A DNA stretch of 12,937 nucleotides from Clostridia bacterium (GCA_017631215.1 JAGBTR010000240.1:1-12937), one strand, 5' to 3'; shown: positions 1 through 7,798, counted from the stretch's first letter. Notes: generated from the sequence alone by a model not told the origin. Made by a program: numbers and translations.

Positions 1-1707
1 CGGATTCATGACGTAGCCCGTACCAATCGACTGATAGAAGAATGCGAGAACGGTGAGAGCCAGGAAGACCAGAGCTGCACGGAGCGAGCCGCGCTTTTCG
101 TGCTTCAGATCCCAGAAGCCGTCGAACGGGTGAAGGATGGTATAGAAGCCATACATCAACTCCTGACCGAACGTCTTCTTCTCGCGTCCGTCGGTGGCGG
201 CCTTCTTGTTGACCTTGGCGGCAAAGCCAAAGAACTTAACGATCGCAACCAGAACGACAACGATGATCAGAATGAGAAGCAGGAAGTAGTCTGCCATCCA
301 CTCCTTACGAACCTCGCGGTAGGAGTTGGACCAGTTTGCGGTATCGTAAGCCGTCTCGAAGTACTCAAGCGAGGCCTCATACTCACCGCTACGGTAAAGT
401 GCGTTACCGATACCGACGTATGCGGCGTCGAAGTTGGAGTTGTGCTGAAGCACGGCACGCCAGCACTGAATTGCGTAGTTGTAATCCAGCGAGTTCTCTG
501 CCGAGATTGCCTCGATCAGCATATCACCGTACTCGGTACGCTCGTACACGACGATACAGTTGTTGGACTTATCGAGGATCAGCATGGTATCACCCTGATA
601 GGTGATGGCCTCAATGTTGGAGATGGAACCCAGCATCGAGCCCTTATCACCGAAGGCGAACAGAAGGTTACCGTTGAAGTCGTAGGTGTAGACCTTACTT
701 CTCTTCTCGTCGATGATGGACCACGTCTCCTCAGGACCGCAAGCGACGTCAATGACACGCGAGGGACCCGAATAGGTATCCTTGCTGAGCGTCGAGTAGT
801 CGACCTCACCCGCAGGCGGCCAGAAGCCGTTACGGCGCATGATCTCGGTACCCGCACTGTTAAGCATCTTAACGGGCAGGTAGGTACCGTCCTTGGTCTT
901 ACCGCGGATCTGCGATGCGACCTGACCCTCGTCGATACCAGCCGTGGTTACGTAGAGGTAACCGCTACCGTCATCGGAGCCGGGCGTGTAGGTAATGTTG
1001 TTGAACTCAACGGGGATGTAGGACTGCGTCAGCTTTCTTTGCTCCTCGGTCTGGAAGCGTCTCCAGATGATCTGCCAGAGCGAGATGGTGACGGCCTGTG
1101 CACCGATGAACTTAACGAACTCGCCGTCCTCGGTCAGAACGATAACGCCCTGATACGTCGTCGAGGAAATGACGTAAAGTCTGTTCCAGTCGTCGACTGC
1201 GATTGCGACGGGCTTGTAGACCGAGTTCTGATCGAACAGTGCACTCTTGGGCTCATCAAGCACCTTGATGAAGTTACCGTCCAGGTCGAACACGACGATA
1301 CGGCTCTTGCCCGTATCGCAGACCCAGATGCGGTCCTCGGTTACGAACAGACCCTGAGGGCCGGAAAGGCCATCATCGATACCCTGTGCGTTGATGAAGG
1401 TGCTGATGTAGCGGGGATTCTGATAGTAGCGATCGAGGATGATGATACGGTTGTTGCCCGAGTCGGCAATGTACACGTTATCATTCTTATCCGTGATCAG
1501 GTCAGCGGGGGCACTCATACCCTTCTCGTCCAGACCCATATCGGCAACGCCGACCGACATAAACGCCGAATAAGCATCGGGCGAGTACAGCGGGTCACCG
1601 TTGATCGAGTAGGTGTAGGTCTGATACGCAGAGGATGCGGCAACGGGCGTTGCCATGAGCATCAGGACTGCGAGGAGAAGTGCCACGATCGATATTGTTT
1701 TCTTCAT
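1..1707 (-). CDS. NHL-propeller / helical-repeat / Yip1-type membrane protein (3' end outside the window)
   Basis: 569 codons are visible and the frame is still open at base 1, so the C-terminus is missing. The chosen ATG at 1707 follows a GAGGAGGAA ribosome site and opens a clear signal peptide (MKKTISIVALLLAVLMLMA, cut near the VAAS at 22-25). Residues about 60-200 and 310-395 hold NHL-type propeller blades (for example NVYIADSGNNRIIILD near 78-92 and IWVCDTGKSRIVVFDLDG near 127-144). Residues about 400-455 look like a TPR-like helical pair (YAIQCWRAVLQHNSNFDAAY). A transmembrane helix follows at about 473-491, then the start of a Yip1-type membrane domain (ILHPFDGFWDLKHEKRGS, about 524-541) with a further helix at 547-566. 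The propeller should therefore lie outside the cell. The gene is last in the visible part of the sugar ABC operon, 21 nt after the second permease. Its function is unknown; a role in sensing or assisting glycan uptake is inferred from position only. Confidence 0.88.
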   Translation of the reverse strand, partial: MKKTISIVALLLAVLMLMATPVAASSAYQTYTYSINGDPLYSPDAYSAFMSVGVADMGLDEKGMSAPADLITDKNDNVYIADSGNNRIIILDRYYQNPRYISTFINAQGIDDGLSGPQGLFVTEDRIWVCDTGKSRIVVFDLDGNFIKVLDEPKSALFDQNSVYKPVAIAVDDWNRLYVISSTTYQGVIVLTEDGEFVKFIGAQAVTISLWQIIWRRFQTEEQRKLTQSYIPVEFNNITYTPGSDDGSGYLYVTTAGIDEGQVASQIRGKTKDGTYLPVKMLNSAGTEIMRRNGFWPPAGEVDYSTLSKDTYSGPSRVIDVACGPEETWSIIDEKRSKVYTYDFNGNLLFAFGDKGSMLGSISNIEAITYQGDTMLILDKSNNCIVVYERTEYGDMLIEAISAENSLDYNYAIQCWRAVLQHNSNFDAAYVGIGNALYRSGEYEASLEYFETAYDTANWSNSYREVRKEWMADYFLLLILIIVVVLVAIVKFFGFAAKVNKKAATDGREKKTFGQELMYGFYTILHPFDGFWDLKHEKRGSLRAALVFLALTVLAFFYQSIGTGYVMNP

Positions 1708-1728
1708 ATTCAATGGTTTCCTCCTCTT

Positions 1729-2601
1729 TTAATCCTTCATACCACTGGAACCCATCGTCTCAATGATATTCGACTGCGATACGACGAAGACGATGATCGG
1801 GACCGCCATCATCAGCACGAGCGAGGCAGCGGATGCACCCGCACGCTTGATACCGCCGGCGGTGATCTGCGTGATCGCGTAGTTGAGCGACTTCCACTGC
1901 TCGGAATAGATGTAGATGGAAGCGCCTGCGTTCCAGAGTCCCTGGAAGCAGTAGATGATCAGGGTCAGCCAAGCGGGCTTAACCATAGGCATTGCGATGA
2001 TCCAGAAGGTGCGAAGCTCACCGGCACCGTCCAGACGCGAGCTCTCCAGCACCGTGTCGGGAACGTTGGTGTCCATGAACTGCTTCATCAGATACAGACC
2101 CAGCGTCGAGCACCATGCGGGAACAACGATTGCCCAGATGGAGTCGATCATCTTGAATGCGGACATGATCATGAACGAACAGACTGCCGTGACCGTCGCG
2201 TGGAACATCAGCGAGGTCTCAACGGTCTTGAACATCACCTTGGCACCCGGGAAGCGAACCTTTGCGATCGCGTATGCACAAAGCGACGCGAGGAACAGAT
2301 GTCCGAAGGTACCCATCACCGAGATCAAAACGGTGTTGAAAATGTAACGCGAGAACGGAACCCACGAGGTGTTCATCAGAATGAACAGATCGCGGAAGTT
2401 GTTCAGCGTAGGCTTCATAACGTAGAAGCGAGGGGGATACATCCACAGCTCATCCAGAGGCTTGAGTGCCTGCATGATCGCATACAGCATCGGCAGGAAC
2501 ATAAACACGCCAAGAATGACAAGCAGGAAGGTAATACCTGCGTCTCCTCCCGCACTACGGGAGAGCACGACCTTATGTTTTCTTGTTCTTAATTTTGCCA
2601 T
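1729..2601 (-). CDS. Carbohydrate ABC transporter permease, MalG/AraQ type
   Basis: Inner-membrane subunit of a CUT1-family sugar importer, 290 residues, the usual length for this family. Hydrophobic segments lie near 23-45, 88-113, 127-148, 154-173, 208-228 and 258-280, consistent with six helices. The cytoplasmic EAA loop that docks on the ATPase is at about 185-205 (ESSRLDGAGELRTFW ... AMP). It has ESS where the consensus has EAA, which is common in MalG-side subunits. The start at 2601 lies 1 nt after the stop of the other permease, so the two are surely cotranslated; the ribosome site (GAAGGTAGGT) lies inside the end of the upstream gene. It should pair with the 2603-3553 product as a heterodimeric channel. 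The substrate cannot be read from the sequence. Confidence 0.95.
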   Translation of the reverse strand: MAKLRTRKHKVVLSRSAGGDAGITFLLVILGVFMFLPMLYAIMQALKPLDELWMYPPRFYVMKPTLNNFRDLFILMNTSWVPFSRYIFNTVLISVMGTFGHLFLASLCAYAIAKVRFPGAKVMFKTVETSLMFHATVTAVCSFMIMSAFKMIDSIWAIVVPAWCSTLGLYLMKQFMDTNVPDTVLESSRLDGAGELRTFWIIAMPMVKPAWLTLIIYCFQGLWNAGASIYIYSEQWKSLNYAITQITAGGIKRAGASAASLVLMMAVPIIVFVVSQSNIIETMGSSGMKD

Positions 2602-2602
2602 G

Positions 2603-3553
2603 TTAACTACCTACCTTCGAAAGAGCTTTCTTGACCAGCATATTCGCGCCGATCATGATGGCAAACAGCACAACCGCGATGGCGGATGCGTAACCCATTT
2701 CATAACGCTGACCCGCATAGTCATCCAGGTGGTGCATAATGGTATGCGCCGCGTAGTTGACCGACGGGAAGCCGCAAAGTGCGGTAACGACACCACCGAA
2801 GCCGAACGAGCTGGTGATTGCCATAATTGCACCGAACATCAGCTGCGGTCTCATCGAGGGCAGCGTAATGTACCACAGCTCCTGCCAACGGTTCTTGACA
2901 CCGTCAACAGCACCCGCCTCGTACAGCGAGCGGTCGATACCCTGCAGACCTGCGATGAAGGACAGGAAGGAGGTACCGAGCGAGGACCAAAGAGCGACGA
3001 TGATACACAGCGGCATAACGTACTCTTCTTTTTTGAACCAGTTGATCGGCTCGGTGATCGCACCGATCTCCATCAGCGTTGCGTTTGCCCATCCGTAGGA
3101 GTCGGACGAGAAGAACGTACCCCAGATCAGGTAGATCTGACCCGAAATCGAGGGGGCGTAGAAGATCAGCGTGACGAGAGCACGAATACGGGGGGAGAGC
3201 TCATTGATGAACCACGCGACCAGGAAGGACATCAGGTAAGAAACCGGTCCGACAATGGCAGCGAAGATGAGCGTGTTCTTGCAGGCGAGCAGGAAGATGT
3301 CGTCGTCGAAGAACAGCGTGATGTAGTTGTCCAGCCAAACGATGTTGGGAGGCAGCTGCAGCATGTTAAAGTCAGTGAAGCTGATGACAACGGACAGTAC
3401 GACGGGCAGGATGGTGAAGATGGAGAACAGGATCATATAGGGTGCGACCATCGCGTATGCGATCTTGTTCTTCTTGATCTCCTTCCAGAGCCACTGGCGG
3501 TAGGTTATGTCCGTACGCGATACAGCTTTCAGTTCAGCAGATTTTGGTGACAT
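2603..3553 (-). CDS. Carbohydrate ABC transporter permease, MalF/UgpA/LplB type
   Basis: Inner-membrane subunit of a CUT1-family sugar importer, 316 residues. A short basic N-terminus is followed by helix 1 (about 31-57, with the typical APYMILFSIFTILPV pattern), then segments near 92-118, 124-147, 178-203, 236-258 and 284-306. The EAA loop is at about 212-232 (EAGAVDG, then W ... ITLP), a good match to EAAxxDGA-x-LP. The start at 3553 has an AAGGAG ribosome site about 10 nt upstream. It lies 40 nt after the binding-protein gene and 1 nt before the partner permease. No ATPase gene follows in the visible operon, so a shared MsmX/UgpC-like ATPase from elsewhere is the likely energy source; that is inference from how many Gram-positive CUT1 importers work. 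Confidence 0.95.
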   Translation of the reverse strand: MSPKSAELKAVSRTDITYRQWLWKEIKKNKIAYAMVAPYMILFSIFTILPVVLSVVISFTDFNMLQLPPNIVWLDNYITLFFDDDIFLLACKNTLIFAAIVGPVSYLMSFLVAWFINELSPRIRALVTLIFYAPSISGQIYLIWGTFFSSDSYGWANATLMEIGAITEPINWFKKEEYVMPLCIIVALWSSLGTSFLSFIAGLQGIDRSLYEAGAVDGVKNRWQELWYITLPSMRPQLMFGAIMAITSSFGFGGVVTALCGFPSVNYAAHTIMHHLDDYAGQRYEMGYASAIAVVLFAIMIGANMLVKKALSKVGS

Positions 3554-3593
3554 TATTGCTTTCTCCTTTTAGAATGAAGTATCGAGTGTCGGA

Positions 3594-6500
3594 TCAATAA
3601 GTTCCGAGAGCCGCTGCGGCGTCTGCCAGACACTGTGCAGCAAAGTAGATCAGCTCATTGGTATCCAGACTGTCGATCTGATAGCCGCCATTCTTGGCCA
3701 TCTGATCCTGGCGGGAAACGTCGATCGTGTTGTAGGTAGCGGGATCAACCGAGGCAAGCATCGCCATCAGCGTAGCGGAGCACTCCTCAAGGATCACGAT
3801 ATCCTCGTCAGCGATTGCGATATTCGCCATCGCGATCACCGCATCATAGCGATCGGACTCCTCAGCAAGCAGCTCGAAGGCCTTCTGGGCCTGCTCGCCT
3901 CTCTTCTCTGCCTTGGTCTGACCAATCTCCAGCGTCTCGAGTGCGAACTCGGAGCGCTTACGGGTGATCTCCTTATTAATAGTATTAATGTAACTCAAAA
4001 GCTCGGTCGTGGGGTCGGCATCCTCGTTGTAAGCATCGAGGAATGCGAAGCCCGTGTAACGGTCGATGTAGTAGGTACCGGGGTAGTTAGGAACAGAAGC
4101 AAGCTTCTGGAACTGTCTTTGAACCTCGGTATACTCCTCAGTCGTCCAAGGCATCGAAGCGAGCGCGATCTTGTTCGCGGTCGGATGCTTTGCCGAGTCA
4201 CCAAGGATGGATGCCATATCGTTTGCGTACGACGTCTGGCAATCAGCACCAGTGTACCACTTCAGATACTCCCAAGCCTCGTCCTCCATATCGGAGCCCT
4301 TGACCATAATGTCAGCGGCAACGCCCGAGATGGCCGAGTTGTTGATGGTGCCGTCCTCGCTCTCGATACCGGGCAGCGGAACGAACTTCCACAGACCCTC
4401 GATCTCGGTTGCGAAGACCTTCAGCTGGTTATACATACCCGTGTAATCCGCGATCAGAATGGGCATCTCACCCGTTCTGAAACGGTTTGCGGCATCGTAC
4501 TGATAGGGGAAGGAGTGCATCGTGAACAGGTTACACATGGTCTCGAATGCCAGCAGACCCTCCTGGGAATCCAGGTTGATACGCATACCGCCGTCAGCGA
4601 ACAGCTCGCCACCGCCCTGATACAGGAACATCTTGTAATCCTGGTTCAGACCGATCTGCATGTTGTTACCCTCAAGGACGGTCTGTGCCTCGTAGATATC
4701 GTTCCACGTCTTGGGAATGTCGATATCCAGGCTTGCCAGAATGTCGATACGGACGAACAGCATCGGGAAGGACTGCGTCTCGGGGAGTGCGTAGTAGTGC
4801 ATCTCGCCGTCGGCGTTCTCAATACCAAGAACCAGCATAGCCGCCTCGGTAAAGTTCTGAGTGACCGCCTCGAAGTCCTCGCGGACGTTACCCTCGGAGT
4901 CGACGTCCAGCGTCGCAAGCGCGCCACGGATCGCGTAGTTGATAACCTCACCGTGACCGATACCAAGGTAAACGTCAGGACCCATACCTGCAAGGATGGA
5001 GGGCAGCAGCGTACCGCCCGTGACCAGCTTCAGGTCAACGGGAATGCCGTTGCTTGCCGTAAAGTCATTGGTAACGAGGTTACGAATGACCTGCGACTGG
5101 TCACGACCGTATGCTACCCAAACCTCAAGAGCGTTGCCCTTGACCTCCTCCATAGCGCCCATCGAGTTGTAGTCGCGCAGGAAGGATTGAATAAAGGAAG
5201 AAATCTCGTGACCGATCTTCTTGAAGAAGCCGGGCTCTGCCGTGGGAAGCTCTGCATCGGGGGACTGGATCAGCAGATAGTCCAGCTGAAGCGGCTGCTT
5301 CTTCGCATCGGTCAAGAAGGTACCGAGCGAACCGATGTAGGACTTGAGCGTCTCAAGGTGTCTTGCGATCTCGTCCTCATCGTGCATGCGGTAAAGCAGC
5401 TCGGAGACCTTGATCAGCGTACCGACCGTCGAGGAGGACGATCCTGCGATCTCCTTGAGCTCGTCGGCGATGGTCTGCAGACGGTTGGACTGCTTGACCA
5501 TATCGGCCAGCGTCTGAGGCATGATACGCGTGAAGTTGTAGTCACGGTAGTCATCGGGCTTGGTACCCGTCAGACGAAGGATGTTCAGATAGTCATCGTT
5601 GATGCGGTTGAGCGACTCCTCAATCTCGCTGACAACAGACGACATCGTACCGAGCGTTACCTCGAGCTTGAGCGTATAAGTCACGCCCTCGACGAAGTAG
5701 AACTGGAACTCCTTCATATTACCCTCTGCATCCAGAGAGCCATCCATCATACTGGTGGACTGCCAGTAACCGGAATAACCGAAGCGAACCTGAGCGGCCT
5801 CGGCGAAGGGATAACCGTTGTAGTAGCCCTTGTCCGTCTCCTTCAGACCATCGCTGTACAGACTGATGGAGCGGCTGACAAACAGACCGTCCAGCACATT
5901 CTGTCTGAACCGCGCATCGATGGTGTAGAGACCGGTCTTACCGACCTGGAACCTCCACTCGACCGCCTGGCCGGGTGTCTGCCACTTCTCACCGCCGACG
6001 GTGTTCAGCACCACGCGCGTGGTGTCGGCAGGCGAGTTGGCCGCAGAGGAACGGTCCTCTGCAGGATAGACCGTATTGGTCGAAATGTTGGAGGGCAGCT
6101 CTGCCTCCAGCTTAATGATGGAGGAGCCAAGAGGAGCATCCTTGTACTGAGCAATGTACTCATCATAGGTAAGCAGATCCTTCTTGGGCATCAGCTCGAT
6201 CTTGGAGATCGCCATCGGCTCGTTCATACCCTTGAGCGAGATGTAGACGTTACCGTCCGCATCGGGCGTCAGAATGAACTCGAAATTCTCGGCATAGTAG
6301 CCCTGGCTATCCATCAAATCGTAAACGCACCACTTGGGCGTCTGGACAGCCGTGGGACGGATCTCGTTGTTATCCTTATCCGTCGTGAAGAAGCGAGCCT
6401 CGAGCTCATCGAGCAGGAACGCAACTGCCTCCGACGTCCACACCTCGGGGATGTCGAAGATCAGATACGTGCCATCCTCGCGAGCCTCATTCTTGACCGA

Positions 6501-7145
6501 AAGGCCAAGTTCCTTAGCGCGGCTCTCGATCGAAGCGGCATCGCCCTTGGCAGGAACCTTGTACTCATACGCGGTATAAGCATTGGTCCACACCTTGGGG
6601 ATGGTAAGCGAACGAGCCTCCTTGAAGGCTGCGCCGCCGTTGATGTAGAACTCTCTCTCGATGGAAGCGGACTTACCTTCCACAGGCCAGTAGTAGATAC
6701 GAACGGCGTACAAGCCCTCCGTCACACCCTTGGCAACAAACGAGACAGTACCGTCACCGGGGGTATAGAGTGCCTTGACACCCTCATACTCGGTCTCATA
6801 GATACCGACCAGCGAGGTAGCCTTCGACTTGTCTGCAACAAGCTCAGCCCACTCGGCATCGGTCAGACGGTCGAGCGTCGTGCGCTCCTCGTCCAGATCC
6901 TCGATCGCATCGATCACAATGGTGTTCGTAGCCTTGTCATAGCCCTTGAACTCCAGGCTGTAATCGTCGTACGAGATCGACTCGAGCTCTTCCTTGTAGT
7001 CCGCAATCGTCTTATCCGTAACGCTGGGATTGTAAACGACCGACGCCTCTGCATCCTGTGCCGCGACCGTTACCGTCGCGCCGCAGGTGAGAAGAATCAG
7101 AGCGAGCAACAAGGAGGTTACTCTTTGAAACTTCGTTTTTCTCAT
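3594..7145 (-). CDS. Giant extracellular carbohydrate-binding protein of a sugar ABC importer
   Basis: 1183 residues; ordinary sugar-binding proteins have about 420-450. The ATG at 7145 is chosen because a GTAGGAGG site precedes it and a signal peptide follows it (MRKTKFQRVTSLLLALILL). The frame stays open upstream to an ATG at 7604, but that stretch does not look coding. Domain order: a beta-rich, galactose-binding-like module at about 115-190 (GLYAVRIYYWPVEGKSASIER); a second, CBM6/CBM35-like module at about 343-500 (LEAE at 346-349, later GLYTIDARFR); a helical spacer at about 505-615; then the classical family-1 binding-protein fold at about 671-1066 (VAYGRDQSQVIRNLV, GPDVYLGIG, RGALATLD). 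About 115 extra residues follow. The lipobox is poor: LLTC at 18-21 has Thr before Cys. Binding of an oligosaccharide or polysaccharide fragment is well supported by fold and context; the exact sugar is unknown. Confidence 0.93.
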   Translation of the reverse strand: MRKTKFQRVTSLLLALILLTCGATVTVAAQDAEASVVYNPSVTDKTIADYKEELESISYDDYSLEFKGYDKATNTIVIDAIEDLDEERTTLDRLTDAEWAELVADKSKATSLVGIYETEYEGVKALYTPGDGTVSFVAKGVTEGLYAVRIYYWPVEGKSASIEREFYINGGAAFKEARSLTIPKVWTNAYTAYEYKVPAKGDAASIESRAKELGLSVKNEAREDGTYLIFDIPEVWTSEAVAFLLDELEARFFTTDKDNNEIRPTAVQTPKWCVYDLMDSQGYYAENFEFILTPDADGNVYISLKGMNEPMAISKIELMPKKDLLTYDEYIAQYKDAPLGSSIIKLEAELPSNISTNTVYPAEDRSSAANSPADTTRVVLNTVGGEKWQTPGQAVEWRFQVGKTGLYTIDARFRQNVLDGLFVSRSISLYSDGLKETDKGYYNGYPFAEAAQVRFGYSGYWQSTSMMDGSLDAEGNMKEFQFYFVEGVTYTLKLEVTLGTMSSVVSEIEESLNRINDDYLNILRLTGTKPDDYRDYNFTRIMPQTLADMVKQSNRLQTIADELKEIAGSSSSTVGTLIKVSELLYRMHDEDEIARHLETLKSYIGSLGTFLTDAKKQPLQLDYLLIQSPDAELPTAEPGFFKKIGHEISSFIQSFLRDYNSMGAMEEVKGNALEVWVAYGRDQSQVIRNLVTNDFTASNGIPVDLKLVTGGTLLPSILAGMGPDVYLGIGHGEVINYAIRGALATLDVDSEGNVREDFEAVTQNFTEAAMLVLGIENADGEMHYYALPETQSFPMLFVRIDILASLDIDIPKTWNDIYEAQTVLEGNNMQIGLNQDYKMFLYQGGGELFADGGMRINLDSQEGLLAFETMCNLFTMHSFPYQYDAANRFRTGEMPILIADYTGMYNQLKVFATEIEGLWKFVPLPGIESEDGTINNSAISGVAADIMVKGSDMEDEAWEYLKWYTGADCQTSYANDMASILGDSAKHPTANKIALASMPWTTEEYTEVQRQFQKLASVPNYPGTYYIDRYTGFAFLDAYNEDADPTTELLSYINTINKEITRKRSEFALETLEIGQTKAEKRGEQAQKAFELLAEESDRYDAVIAMANIAIADEDIVILEECSATLMAMLASVDPATYNTIDVSRQDQMAKNGGYQIDSLDTNELIYFAAQCLADAAAALGTY

Positions 7146-7337
7146 AACTTTTCCTCCTACAAGATTTTGCAGTATCGCGAAGCGGTGCATGAGAATCACC
7201 GCCGCGCCCGTGTGGGCGTCGCATACCGCTTGGTTGGTGCGCGTCCGCGTTGCGGGGCATTTTCTCGGTCGCACAGTCGCAAAGTGACTCACATCAACCT
7301 TGCCGCACCTATGGATCAGGGCAGCCAACGCCGTCCC

Positions 7338-7378
7338 CTTCTGCCATTGCTCCCGCGGTGCGGTTACCGCAGAAGCAA
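7338..7378 (-). promoter_or_regulatory. Two mutually exclusive stems in the leader (possible switch)
   Basis: Conformer A pairs TTGCT (7347-7351) with AGCAA (7374-7378) around an inner TGCGG/CCGCA hairpin (7359-7363/7367-7371). Conformer B pairs CTTCTGC (7338-7344) with GCAGAAG (7369-7375). They share bases 7369-7371 and 7374-7375, so only one can form. Mutually exclusive stems are typical of regulatory leaders, but chance pairing in GC-rich DNA is possible. Confidence 0.4.
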
Positions 7379-7448
7379 CAACAGAAAGAAAGCGAATGCC
7401 GCGTCGTGCCGTCCACGCAACGACGGACATTACTTGCATTTCTGTTGT
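7378..7448 (-). other. Long nested stem in the leader RNA
   Basis: A perfect 10-bp inverted repeat (ACAACAGAAA at 7378-7387, TTTCTGTTGT at 7439-7448) encloses about 51 nt. Inside it are AATGC/GCATT (7395-7399/7436-7440, sharing two bases with the outer stem) and CGTCGT/ACGACG (7402-7407/7420-7425), so a branched or extended helix can form. This is seen directly; folding has not been computed. Confidence 0.55.
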
Positions 7449-7649
7449 GTGACAGTGCATCCGCGTCAAAAGGCGCGGAACCGAGATGATGACCGCAGCC
7501 ACGCGCACACGCGCGAGACCCGCGGGTAGCAAAACGCCCCTGAGTCGCTCCGCAAGGAGCAACGCAACGCCGCTTCGCCACACAAAAATAAGGCAGGCGC
7601 GCATAAAATAAGATAAAAATGCGCAAAAATGCCCTAAATTGATACCCTA

Positions 7650-7678
7650 ATCATACCACAAAAGGGCTTGAATGTCAA
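7650..7678 (-). promoter_or_regulatory. Sigma-A-type promoter of the sugar-import operon
   Basis: On the minus strand: -35 TTGACA (7673-7678), a 17-nt spacer, -10 TATGAT (7650-7655). Transcription should begin near 7643. Only the fourth base of the -10 box departs from consensus. It points at the binding-protein gene and, by gene spacing, at the two permeases and the NHL/Yip1 gene. Confidence 0.85.
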
Positions 7679-7777
7679 TAGATTTCCAACGCCCGTACGT
7701 AGTTCAACAGAGCCCTCAAGCCCCCCGCAACACGCGGATCAGGATCGCGCCTCGGGCAGACCGTTCAAAAACAATCT

Positions 7778-7798
7778 ACATAAACAATATGCACAAAA
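7778..7798 (+). repeat. 21-nt direct repeat, copy 1
   Basis: This copy matches 7964-7984 at 18 of 21 positions, sharing ACATA, ACAA and TGCACAAAA in the same order and spacing. Each copy is flanked on its left by a short arm that is inverted between copies: CGTTCAAAAA (7762-7771) here, TTTTTGAACG (7949-7958) at copy 2. It could be a pair of protein-binding sites upstream of the operon promoter, or chance in AT-rich DNA. Confidence 0.45.

Larger units (their letters stand above)
7146..7643 (-). promoter_or_regulatory. Long GC-rich structured 5' leader of the sugar-import operon
   Basis: About 500 nt lie between the predicted transcription start (near 7643) and the binding-protein ATG. No reading frame here has a ribosome site and plausible protein composition. 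The stretch is much richer in GC than the AT-rich DNA on its upstream side and is packed with inverted repeats: 7599-7604/7619-7624 (GCGCAT/ATGCGC), 7547-7551/7556-7560 (GCTCC/GGAGC), 7502-7515, 7460-7465/7474-7479 (TCCGCG/CGCGGA), 7378-7387/7439-7448, 7359-7371, 7205-7218 and 7182-7202. The last hairpin ends about 27 nt before the AGGAGG. There is no U-tract, so no plain terminator is seen. I cannot match it to a known riboswitch class; a T-box was considered and not supported. Confidence 0.6.

Noticed and set aside
100..2592. 830-codon open frame on the plus strand
   Set aside because: It is codon-aligned antisense to the NHL/Yip1 and MalG-type genes, has no ribosome site, and gives an implausible protein. 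It stays open only because the real genes avoid TTA, CTA and TCA.
7353..7371. Possible T-box motif (ACCGCGGGAGC on the minus strand)
   Set aside because: The required GGTGGNACCGCG core is not present, no specifier-loop arrangement or terminator was seen, and the downstream genes import sugars, not amino acids.
4119..7529. 1136-codon open frame on the plus strand
   Set aside because: Codon-aligned antisense of the binding-protein gene, explained by the same codon bias; no promoter or ribosome site was seen.
7146..7604. 153-codon upstream extension of the binding protein, in frame
   Set aside because: It would place a signal peptide in mid-protein and has a Arg/Ala/Cys-rich arbitrary composition. 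The AGGAGG and signal peptide at 7145 mark the true start.
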